This document shows positions 1 through 7,019 of a stretch of 7,504 nt of DNA, in pieces. Under the pieces are notes generated by a model, which was not told the DNA's origin, did no database searches, and saw only the letters and a list, made by a program, of their open reading frames with translations. The DNA lies in NCBI GenBank assembly GCA_003566395.1, contig PXDL01000067.1, positions 1-7,504 on the forward strand, read 5' to 3'. The first letter of the stretch is position 1. Each line of letters opens with the position of its first letter. Made by a program: the position numbers and the translations under genes. Origin of the DNA: Balneolia bacterium. Its GTDB lineage: Bacteria > Bacteroidota > Rhodothermia > Balneolales > Cyclonatronaceae.

Positions 1-15
1 ATGACCACTGGTCAT
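1..15. promoter_or_regulatory. Perfect 15-bp palindrome, probable repressor operator of the efflux operon
   Basis: The first 15 bases read ATGACCA-C-TGGTCAT: two exact 7-bp inverted arms around one central base. It ends 35 bp before the first ATG of the channel gene. It is directly followed by an AT-rich stretch with a weak -10-like hexamer TATTTT (15-20), so a protein bound here would cover the promoter spacer. Short symmetric sites of this size in front of efflux operons are typical of TetR/AcrR-type repressors. The regulator is not in the window, and the palindrome could extend to the left of the edge, so its full size is unknown. The symmetry is seen directly; the operator role is inferred. 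Confidence 0.5.
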
Positions 16-50
16 ATTTTATTGAAACACCATGCATACTACTCCGTATC

Positions 51-1706
51 ATGCGCGAGATAACAACAAGAAATAAGACCATCATCCATAAATACATGAA
101 TATGGCCAGGGCCGTATTACTTTCAATACTTTTAACTATAAGTGCCGGATTTGTTCTTCCGGCGTGGGCTCAGCTTAACGGCGAGGCCGGTATAAACCTG
201 CAAGATCGGGAAGAGATCACTATCTCACTTGATGAAGCTGTTCAGATCGGCATGGTGAACAACTACATGCTGCGTCGCGGAAAGCTGAATGTAGATCAGG
301 CTAACGCTCAAATTCGAGAAGCCTGGGGTGCGGTTTATCCACAGGTGAGTGCATCGGGTTCATATACAAGGAATATTCAGGTGCCGAATCCCTTTGCCGG
401 TTCCGATGCGGGTGGAATTTTTGAGGGCTTTGCCGTAATAGAATGGCTGGCCTTCAATGAGGAAAGGCGTACCGACGGAGACCCGAATACCGAGCCGATT
501 CCCCTTGACGAGTATCTTGAACGTCAGGCTCAGGGATACCGTGATGCAGGGCTTTCACCGCCCGGATTCGACGATGACAACCCGTTTGCTATCGAAAATG
601 AATTTCAATTCGGAGTGAACATCACCCAGACACTTTACAATGGTTCGGCTTTTGCCGCTATTCGCGGAGCCGAGCAATTAAGGCAGATAAACCTTGATCA
701 GGTGGAGCGGGATCGTCAGGTGGTGACCGATCAGATCACCGAAGCTTACCTCACGGCCGTGCTTGCTAAAGAGCAGTTCGATGTGCTTCAGAAAAGCGTT
801 GAACGACTTCGCTCTACAGTGGAAGAAACCCGCAAATCCGTTCAGGCCGGGATTCTATCGCGTCAGGAGAGGCTGAGCGCGGAAGTTGAACTGGTAAATC
901 TGGAGACCGAAATGATAGAGGTCGAAGACCGTGCTGAGCTGGCGAAAAAAAATCTGAGCATGATTCTCGGTATTCCGGTGCGCATCACCCTGAACCTGAC
1001 CGATAAGCTGGAGTTTGATGAGTCCGAAGACGTAGTGTTTCCTGATGTTGAAGAATCCTATGTAAAGGCTATTGCCCAACGGGCGGATGTAAGTCAGGCG
1101 GACGGTGTTATCGGCCTGCTGGAAGTGCAGCGGAACATCACGCGTTCGCAGTATTTCCCGGTGGTATCGGCATTCGCAAATTACGCATATATAGGTCAGG
1201 TGCCCGATCAGCGTAGAGTCGTAAGCCGGGTACCGGGTGAAGATTTTGAGTTCGATTCAACACGCCGGTCGTTTTTCAGCGACAGCTACTGGAACCCGGC
1301 ATTCAGCGTGGGGGTCAGTATGAACTGGACTATTTTCAACGGATTTCAGACAAGGGCCAGAGTACAGCAGAATACCATCGAAAAACGACAGGCCGAGATT
1401 GACCGGGAGCAGCTGCGAAACGGTGTGTATCTCGAAATAGAGCAGACGGTACGAAATCTCGAAAATGCGTACCGCCGCATTATGAGTCAGCAGCGAAATA
1501 TTGAACAGGCAGAACTGAATTATGAAATAGCATCGCAGCGGCTTAGTGAAGGGCTTGGCACCTCGCTTGAAGAGCGTCAGGCGTCATCGCTGCTGGATCA
1601 AAGCAGGCTCAACTATCTGGCCGCGATATACGACTACCGGGTAGCCTTAAGCAAATACAGAACCGCAACGGGCACCCGGATTGATTCGGGCACAGCCGGC
1701 TTGTGA
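51..1706 (+). CDS. TolC-family outer-membrane efflux channel protein
   Basis: This is the outer-membrane exit duct of the tripartite pump: a trimeric beta-barrel with a long periplasmic alpha-helical tunnel. Residues 1-40 form a signal peptide: basic start, hydrophobic core about 19-36, and cleavage likely after AWA at 38-40. Two OEP repeats follow, about 56-310 and 335-540. Each has a beta-hairpin (about 97-108/185-195 and 369-381/417-430) between long coiled helices rich in Gln, Glu, Arg and Leu. The WTIFNGF motif at 426-432 is a family hallmark at the strand-to-helix turn; TLYNG (194-198) is its partner in the first repeat. The first surface loop (about 109-184) is long and acidic. The start is uncertain: neither ATG 51 nor in-frame ATG 96 has a Shine-Dalgarno, and the frame is open to the window edge. 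ATG 96 would give a more standard 25-residue signal peptide. It is the first gene of a three-gene operon. Length (551) is somewhat above E. coli TolC. Family assignment is secure; substrate is unknown. Confidence 0.93.
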   Translation: MREITTRNKTIIHKYMNMARAVLLSILLTISAGFVLPAWAQLNGEAGINLQDREEITISLDEAVQIGMVNNYMLRRGKLNVDQANAQIREAWGAVYPQVSASGSYTRNIQVPNPFAGSDAGGIFEGFAVIEWLAFNEERRTDGDPNTEPIPLDEYLERQAQGYRDAGLSPPGFDDDNPFAIENEFQFGVNITQTLYNGSAFAAIRGAEQLRQINLDQVERDRQVVTDQITEAYLTAVLAKEQFDVLQKSVERLRSTVEETRKSVQAGILSRQERLSAEVELVNLETEMIEVEDRAELAKKNLSMILGIPVRITLNLTDKLEFDESEDVVFPDVEESYVKAIAQRADVSQADGVIGLLEVQRNITRSQYFPVVSAFANYAYIGQVPDQRRVVSRVPGEDFEFDSTRRSFFSDSYWNPAFSVGVSMNWTIFNGFQTRARVQQNTIEKRQAEIDREQLRNGVYLEIEQTVRNLENAYRRIMSQQRNIEQAELNYEIASQRLSEGLGTSLEERQASSLLDQSRLNYLAAIYDYRVALSKYRTATGTRIDSGTAGL

Positions 1707-1755
1707 ACGACAATATTATGACATTTTCAGTATGTACAAGTTATCAAAACCAACA

Positions 1756-2862
1756 ATGAAACCATTAACTCTTCTTTTTTTACTCGTTACCGTATTGGCT
1801 GTTTCCGCTTGTGAAACAAATGATAACGGCAACAATGACGTGCAGGTAAGAACGGTGCCTGTTGAAACGGTTACCATCACGCCCGATCGATTTGACGACT
1901 TTATCCGTATCTCCGGCTCGGTGGAGGCTATAAATGATGCAGTCATTTCGGCCGAAGTGAACGGGCAGGTCCGCAATATTGCCGACCGCGGTCAGCGGTT
2001 TAACCGTGGTGAGGTCGTCGCCCGAATTGACGACCGTATCTTTCGTGCTAATGTTGAGTCGGCCAGGGCGGCCTTTGAATTTGCGCAGGACACGTTTGAA
2101 CGGCTGCAACCCCTTTATGCCGATTCTATCGTTTCCACTCAGGATTTCCGGGGGGCGAGCACCGAACGCGACGCAGCCCGTGCTCAGCTTGATCAGGCTG
2201 AAAAAGCTCTTGAAGACACAGAAATTCGCGCACCTTTTGCCGGACGTGTCGAAGAACGCATGGTACGTACAGGCGAGCTCATAAATGCCGGAATGCCGGT
2301 GGTTCGCCTGGTGAATACCGAACGGGTTCGGGTTCGTGCCGGTGTCCCGGAGCGCTACAGCGGACAAATTACCGAGGGAAGTGAAGCGCGAATCAGCCTG
2401 AGATCTTACAGCGGTGGTGAATTCGACACCAGGGTAACCTACGCAGGAAATGTTATTGACTCCGACCGGAGAACCTTTCCCGTAGAAATTGAAATGCGCA
2501 ATCCGGAACGGGTGATCAAACCCGAGATGGTAGTAAATGTACGCCTGAAGCGCAGGTCGATTGAGAACGCCGTCATCATACCGCGGACCGCCATTATAAG
2601 AGATGAAAGAAGCGAAAGCGTGTTCGTGGCCCGGGAGGGAGAAAACGGGCTTCAGGCTGAGTTGGTAGAAATTCGTACCGGTTCGGCAGCGGGCCCGGTT
2701 ATAGAAATTGTGGAGGGCCTTGAAGAAGGTGATCAGGTGATCGTGGCAGGTGCGAGTAACCTGAGTATCGGTGACCGGCTGAACGTGATTTCAAATGAAT
2801 CAAGCACCGAACGCGCGGAAAGACTGCAGCGTCAGGATCGGCCGGTAGTGACTTTTGACTGA
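1756..2862 (+). CDS. RND efflux periplasmic adaptor subunit (membrane fusion protein), lipoprotein
   Basis: This adaptor bridges the inner-membrane pump and the outer-membrane channel. Numbering from ATG 1756 (368 residues), the N-terminus is a short lipoprotein signal with lipobox V-S-A-C and lipidated Cys19. The lipoyl/barrel-sandwich halves lie at about 57-92 and 155-187 (IRAPFAGRV at 157-165 is the usual second-half signature). The alpha-hairpin spans about 94-153, a beta-barrel about 190-265 and a membrane-proximal domain about 270-345, with a polar tail to 368. The hairpin tip holds R116, L120 and S127, matching the R-x3-L-x6-S spacing by which AcrA/MacA-type adaptors dock on TolC. I chose ATG 1756 for its compact lipoprotein signal and the A-rich bases before it. 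In-frame ATG 1732 would add eight residues and is nearly as plausible. A TTG at 1681 would overlap the channel gene and is unlikely. The gap to the channel gene is 49 nt (25 nt with the 1732 start), consistent with one transcript. Confidence 0.93.
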   Translation: MKPLTLLFLLVTVLAVSACETNDNGNNDVQVRTVPVETVTITPDRFDDFIRISGSVEAINDAVISAEVNGQVRNIADRGQRFNRGEVVARIDDRIFRANVESARAAFEFAQDTFERLQPLYADSIVSTQDFRGASTERDAARAQLDQAEKALEDTEIRAPFAGRVEERMVRTGELINAGMPVVRLVNTERVRVRAGVPERYSGQITEGSEARISLRSYSGGEFDTRVTYAGNVIDSDRRTFPVEIEMRNPERVIKPEMVVNVRLKRRSIENAVIIPRTAIIRDERSESVFVAREGENGLQAELVEIRTGSAAGPVIEIVEGLEEGDQVIVAGASNLSIGDRLNVISNESSTERAERLQRQDRPVVTFD

Positions 2863-2900
2863 GACCGAAACCACTCCGGAAAATATTTGCAAAACATGCC

Positions 2901-2927
2901 GTCCGGTTAAGGAAAAGTACGCCGGAC
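2901..2927 (+). repeat. Inverted repeat (possible RNA hairpin) in the adaptor-pump gap
   Basis: GTCCGG (2901-2906) and CCGGAC (2922-2927) are exact inverted arms around a 15-nt A-rich spacer, with one possible extra G-U pair inside. It lies in the 79-nt gap between adaptor and pump genes and ends 14 nt before the pump start codon. No T-run follows, so it is not an intrinsic terminator. In RNA it could stabilise the mRNA end or tune translation of the pump relative to the adaptor. The pairing is seen directly; any role is a guess, and a 6-bp GC-rich stem can arise by chance. Confidence 0.3.
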
Positions 2928-2941
2928 CAATTTAATACACT

Positions 2942-5900
2942 ATGAAATTAAACGAGATTACGCTTAAAAACAGAACGGTTATTGTAGTTCTGGCCATCAT
3001 TCTGATTTGCGCCGGAGCCTTCAGCTACAGTTCTATTCCCAAGGAGTCTAATCCCTCCATCGAGATTCCCATTTTTATTGTGAATACGATCTATCCGGGC
3101 ATCAGTCCGGCAGATATGGAGGCGCTGGTAACCCAGCCGATAGAGCGTGAACTTCAGGGAATCAACGGGGTAAAGGAAATACGCTCAACTACGCTTGAAA
3201 GCGTGAGCAGCGTGGTTGTTGAGTTCGATCTGGACGTTTCGCTGATTGAAGCCAGCCAGCGGGTACGCGAACGGGTTGACCTTGCCCGCGCCGATCTTCC
3301 TCCTGATGTTGAAGAGCCCGTTATCATTGAAATTGATCTGGACGACTTCCCCATTATGACGGTAAACCTTGCGGCCGATTACCCGCTTTCTCGCCTGACG
3401 GAAGTAGCCGAACGCATGGAAGATATGCTCGAAACCGTGCAAGGCGTACGCGAGATCGACATGATAGGAAAGGTGGAGCGGGAAGTACAGGTAAATGTTG
3501 ACCTTGACGCCCTTAACGGGTACGGAATCCCGCTTCCTGCACTGGTGCAAGCCATTCAGGGGCAAAATCTCACCATTCCGGGCGGGACTATAGATGTGGA
3601 CCGGATGAGCTACCTGATTCGTATCAGCGGAGAGTTTCAGCAGCCCGAAGATATTCTGGATTTGGTTATACCAACCGGAGGCGGCAACGGAGGCGAAAAC
3701 GGACCGCCGCCCGAAGGACTGGTGTACATGCGCGACGTTGCAGATGTGGTTTTCGGCTTTAAAGACCGGGAAAGTTTTGCGCGTCTTCGCTCCTACAAAG
3801 TTGATGAAAACGGGAATTTAAAACCCGTGCCCCAAGCCGAAATTGATGATCTTGAGGTTATTTCGCTGAACATAAAGAAACGTCCGGCCGCAAATATCCT
3901 GGAAACGGTTGAAGCGGTGATGGCCGCCGTAGAGGAATTCCAGCTGCCGAGCGGCACTCAGGTAGTAATTACCGGAGATCAGAGTCAGGATGTGAGAAAT
4001 CTGATCAGTGATCTTGAAAACAGTATCATCAGCGGGATGCTCTTTGTTGTACTGGTACTGGTCTTTTTCCTGGGAATCCGGAATGCCTTGCTGGTAGGTA
4101 CGGCCGTACCGCTTTCCATTATGCTGGGGTTCACCGTGTTGTACGCCCTCGGCTACACCGCTAACTTCGTTATTTTATTCAGCCTTATTATTGCCCTGGG
4201 TTTATTGGTGGATAATTCCATCGTGGTGGTGGAAAATATCTATCGTTTCCGGGAGATGGGCTACGAGCGATTTGAAGCGGCCAAACTCGGAGCCGATGAA
4301 GTCGGGTATGCCCTTATTGCAGCCACGTCCACGCTGCTTGCCGCTTTCATCCCTATGACCTTCTGGCCCGGGATAATCGGTCAGTTTATGGGCTATCTGC
4401 CCTTCACCCTGATTGTTGTGCTGTTGTGCTCGCTGTTTGTGGCACTGGTTCTTTATCCGGTGCTTACAGGCTACCTGGTACGGTTGGATTCCGATAAAAA
4501 GCGGCCCATGAGGCGCAGAGTTAAAATGCTCATGTTCGGCCTCGGGCTATTTCTTATCGTCGCGATAGGTGTAGCCAACCCTATCACCCTTTTGGTAAGC
4601 ATTGTTGTAGTACTCTTCTTCTGGCTTTCCTATCGTTTCGTGATAAAGCCGCTCTCGGGAGTTTTTACTACGCGTACGCTACCCGGCATAGTGGAATCCT
4701 ACCGCGGATTTCTTGAATGGATGCTGCGCAGAAACTACAGGGCCCGGGCGGCGATGCTGCGAAATACATTCGCCCTCGGGATGCTCACCGTTGGAGCGAT
4801 GCTGGCTCTGTTGGGAGGAATCACGTTCTTGTTTTCGCCCATAGGCGCGGAAATGGCTATGCTTGGAGGGCTTGTGGCCGGCATAGGACTGATAGGCATT
4901 GTCATTCACTTTTTTGAAATCATGATTCGGGGCGGTAAAGTCTCCGTCTATGGCGGTCTGATACTGGCTGCCCTTATAGCTGTGATTCTGATGCTGGTTT
5001 CGATAGGCACACCCGTGGCGGTGCATACATGGCTTATTCTGCTTTCCCTTCCGGCTGTAATTTTAGTACTGGGCATGTTCGGGATACTTACGGGAGCCCG
5101 AACCGACCGGCCGCTTATTGTTACCGACAACCGCTCCCTTTTGCTGAACGCGGTACTTGGACTGATGATCAGTATTTTTGCCCTCTTCTCATTTGCACCC
5201 ACGGGGGTGGAGTTCTTCCCCGAAACCGATCCCAACCGGATTATTATTGAACTGGAAGGACCGATAGGGATGAACGTTTTCGCCAGTAACGAAGTGGCTT
5301 CCGAAGTGCAGCAACGCCTCTATAGTTTAATTGATGAAGACGAAAAAGTGAAAGCCAACATCGAGAATATTCAGATTAATGTAGGCGTAGCGGGAGACCC
5401 GTTTTTTGGAGGCGGAAATCAGAGTCCCGAGCTCTCGCGCCTCACCGTTAACCTGGTGGAATACGGTGACAGGGCCGAACCATCGGCGGCTACGCTTACT
5501 AAAATCCGTGGTGTGGTCCGGGATATTCCCGATATGATTGTAAAGGTGGAAGGAGAAGAAGTGGGTCCGCCAACAGGGCCACCGGTAAATATTGAAGTAT
5601 CCGGTGAAGACTTTGATGAAATCGTGCGCATCACCCGTGAAATCACCCAAAAACTGAACGAAGCGGCCGGAACGGGAGCGATTCCCGGTCTGGTGGATAT
5701 CCGCAATAACGTGAGCGGGGGATCGCCGGAATACCGGATTCTTGTCGATTACGAACGGGCTAACCGCTTCGGCCTCACCCTTAGGGATATTGCTCAGACC
5801 GTACGAATCGCAAACAACGGCCTGGATGCCAGTAAATGGCGCGACGGCGACGATGAGTACGATATCGTGGTTCGTCTGCGTGAGGAAGACCGGCAGAATC

Positions 5901-6769
5901 TGGAAAGCCTGCGCGATTTGAATATCGGTTCCCCTTCAGGTCCGGTTCCGTTAGTGGCGGTTGCAAGTTTTGAAGAAGGTGCCGGTCTGGGAACTATCAC
6001 CCGCCTGAATCTGAGGCGAACGGCCACAATTGAAGGCTATGCCCAGCCAGGTTTTCCGGGACCGGAAGTGTTGAGCAAAGTGCAGGAAATGCTCGGCGAT
6101 TATGTAAATGATCTCCCGCCCGGCTATGAGGTGAAATACACCGGAGAGCAGGAAGATCAGGAAGAGGCCTTCGGGTTTCTCACCACGGCCCTGCTTGTCG
6201 GTTTCGCACTCATTTTTCTGGTCATGCTCGCCAAGTTCAACAATGTGAAATCCCCGCTGATTATAATGACGGCGGTAGGCCTGAGTTTGATCGGGGTAAT
6301 TCTGGGCCTCGTTCTTACGCGTACGGCTTTCGGGCTGATGACCTTTATCGGGGTTATTTCGCTGGCAGGCATTGTATGTGTGAACAACGTGGTGCTGCTG
6401 GACTACGTGAAACAGCTCACAGAAAAAGGGATGAAGAAAAAAGACGCGATAGTGGAAGCCGGAGCCATTCGTTTCCGCCCGGTAATTCTAACGGCTCTCA
6501 CCACTATTTTGGGTCTGGTTCCACTCACGTTCGGTATTAATATAGATTTCGTGGGGCTTTTCACCACGCTCGACCCGAATCTGCAGTTCGGCTCGGAAAG
6601 CACGGCCTTCTGGGGTCCGATGGGAATTGCGATTATCAGCGGACTAACCTTCGCCACATTTCTGACGCTGGTGGTAGTGCCTGTGCTCTATTCAGTATTT
6701 GATTCGGTCGGAAACAGGCTTTCCAGGAAGGTGTATAAAGATGATGAGCCGCTGACGGTTACCGAATAA
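2942..6769 (+). CDS. Efflux RND transporter permease subunit, enlarged (about 18 predicted TM helices)
   Basis: This is the proton-driven inner-membrane pump (AcrB/HAE-like family) that hands substrate to the adaptor and channel. TM1 is at 11-30, the first porter/docking region at 31-360, TM2-TM6 at about 360-511, TM7 at about 732-752, the second porter region at 755-1077, and TM8-TM12 at about 1078-1252. TM4 carries the essential Asp in LLVDNSIVVVENI (D424), but the second Asp of the usual pair is N425. TM10 (AGIVCVNNVVLLDY) lacks the AcrB Lys; V1147 occupies that place, next to N1148 and N1149. R1179 in RFRP matches AcrB R971. GVEFFPETDP (755-764) follows TM7 as in relatives. Length is 1275, against about 1030-1050 for AcrB. 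The surplus is mainly hydrophobic: about two helices at 528-567 and about four at 606-718, flanking the amphipathic linker helix (about 578-603). A Gly/Pro-rich loop lies at 244-258. ATG 2942 is the only sensible start: TM1 follows within ten residues, with no Shine-Dalgarno but an A at -3. Substrate not inferable. Confidence 0.95.
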   Translation: MKLNEITLKNRTVIVVLAIILICAGAFSYSSIPKESNPSIEIPIFIVNTIYPGISPADMEALVTQPIERELQGINGVKEIRSTTLESVSSVVVEFDLDVSLIEASQRVRERVDLARADLPPDVEEPVIIEIDLDDFPIMTVNLAADYPLSRLTEVAERMEDMLETVQGVREIDMIGKVEREVQVNVDLDALNGYGIPLPALVQAIQGQNLTIPGGTIDVDRMSYLIRISGEFQQPEDILDLVIPTGGGNGGENGPPPEGLVYMRDVADVVFGFKDRESFARLRSYKVDENGNLKPVPQAEIDDLEVISLNIKKRPAANILETVEAVMAAVEEFQLPSGTQVVITGDQSQDVRNLISDLENSIISGMLFVVLVLVFFLGIRNALLVGTAVPLSIMLGFTVLYALGYTANFVILFSLIIALGLLVDNSIVVVENIYRFREMGYERFEAAKLGADEVGYALIAATSTLLAAFIPMTFWPGIIGQFMGYLPFTLIVVLLCSLFVALVLYPVLTGYLVRLDSDKKRPMRRRVKMLMFGLGLFLIVAIGVANPITLLVSIVVVLFFWLSYRFVIKPLSGVFTTRTLPGIVESYRGFLEWMLRRNYRARAAMLRNTFALGMLTVGAMLALLGGITFLFSPIGAEMAMLGGLVAGIGLIGIVIHFFEIMIRGGKVSVYGGLILAALIAVILMLVSIGTPVAVHTWLILLSLPAVILVLGMFGILTGARTDRPLIVTDNRSLLLNAVLGLMISIFALFSFAPTGVEFFPETDPNRIIIELEGPIGMNVFASNEVASEVQQRLYSLIDEDEKVKANIENIQINVGVAGDPFFGGGNQSPELSRLTVNLVEYGDRAEPSAATLTKIRGVVRDIPDMIVKVEGEEVGPPTGPPVNIEVSGEDFDEIVRITREITQKLNEAAGTGAIPGLVDIRNNVSGGSPEYRILVDYERANRFGLTLRDIAQTVRIANNGLDASKWRDGDDEYDIVVRLREEDRQNLESLRDLNIGSPSGPVPLVAVASFEEGAGLGTITRLNLRRTATIEGYAQPGFPGPEVLSKVQEMLGDYVNDLPPGYEVKYTGEQEDQEEAFGFLTTALLVGFALIFLVMLAKFNNVKSPLIIMTAVGLSLIGVILGLVLTRTAFGLMTFIGVISLAGIVCVNNVVLLDYVKQLTEKGMKKKDAIVEAGAIRFRPVILTALTTILGLVPLTFGINIDFVGLFTTLDPNLQFGSESTAFWGPMGIAIISGLTFATFLTLVVVPVLYSVFDSVGNRLSRKVYKDDEPLTVTE

Positions 6770-6817
6770 ACAGAATCTCTGAGAAGAGAAAAGGTAAAGA
6801 ATCCCACTATCAAAGCT

Positions 6818-6849
6818 AAGGGGCACCCGGGGAACCGGCTGCCCCTTTT
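6818..6849 (+). terminator. Intrinsic terminator of the efflux operon
   Basis: AAGGGGCA (6818-6825) pairs exactly with TGCCCCTT (6840-6847). Inside, after a C-C mismatch, CCGG (6827-6830) pairs with CCGG (6835-6838) around a GGAA loop. The GC-rich stem runs into TTTT (6846-6849), of which the first two bases pair in the stem. It lies 49 bp after the pump stop codon and well before the next gene, which marks the 3' end of the three-gene transcript and makes the following gene independent. The short U-tract is the only weak point. Confidence 0.75.
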
Positions 6850-6951
6850 AAATGTTAAACAGCGGGGAGGAAAAGACCGGTAAACGTTTCCGGCCCAATC
6901 CTGAATCGCTAAACATTATCTGAATTACGGCGACAATGGTGAGGACAGGGG

Positions 6952-6994
6952 GGAGCTTTATACTTTACATGCGTTTTATACTCAGGTAAGCTCC
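6952..6994 (+). promoter_or_regulatory. Candidate promoter/regulatory block upstream of the RraB-family gene
   Basis: The space between the terminator and the small gene (6850-7019, 170 bp) holds no supported coding sequence. Within it, TTTATACT occurs twice (6957-6964 and 6975-6982), start-to-start 18 bp apart. Each copy contains TATACT, one mismatch from the TATAAT -10 hexamer. Both copies sit between inverted arms GGAGCTT (6952-6958) and AAGCTCC (6988-6994). No well-spaced -35 is visible, and I find no TAnnTTTG-type Bacteroidota -7 element. Because a terminator precedes the region, a promoter for the small gene must lie here, so this AT-rich block is the best candidate. Its end is 26 bp before the start codon. 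Confidence 0.35.
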
Positions 6995-7019
6995 ATCATC
7001 ACCTTTTAATCCGGTTCCT

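Noticed and set aside
34..54. Possible hairpin pairing GCATAC with GTAT-CA-TGC over the first ATG of the channel gene
   Set aside because: It needs a two-base bulge and a short stem, and the true start codon may be at 96; too weak to call a translational switch.
855..1079. Minus-strand open frame inside the channel gene
   Set aside because: It is antisense to a well-conserved OEP repeat, has no recognisable domain and looks like a shadow of the real frame; the same holds for the other antisense frames within the adaptor, pump and RraB-like genes.
1681..1755. TTG start at 1681 for the adaptor
   Set aside because: It would overlap the channel gene by 26 bases and put about 25 extra residues in front of a complete lipoprotein signal; ATG 1756 or 1732 is far more likely.
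4717..5250. Frameshift or assembly error as the cause of the long pump insertion
   Set aside because: The frame stays open across the region, the inserted sequence is coherent hydrophobic helices with charged loops, and the canonical TM7 and porter domain resume in frame.
6877..6893. CCGG-T-AAACGTTT-CCGG quasi-palindrome
   Set aside because: The symmetry is interrupted by an unpaired T, the spacing leaves little loop, and there is no adjacent promoter or T-run; likely chance.
6852..6923. Small open frame of 23 codons after the terminator
   Set aside because: It is very short, has no ribosome-binding signal and no recognisable sequence, and starts right at the terminator end.
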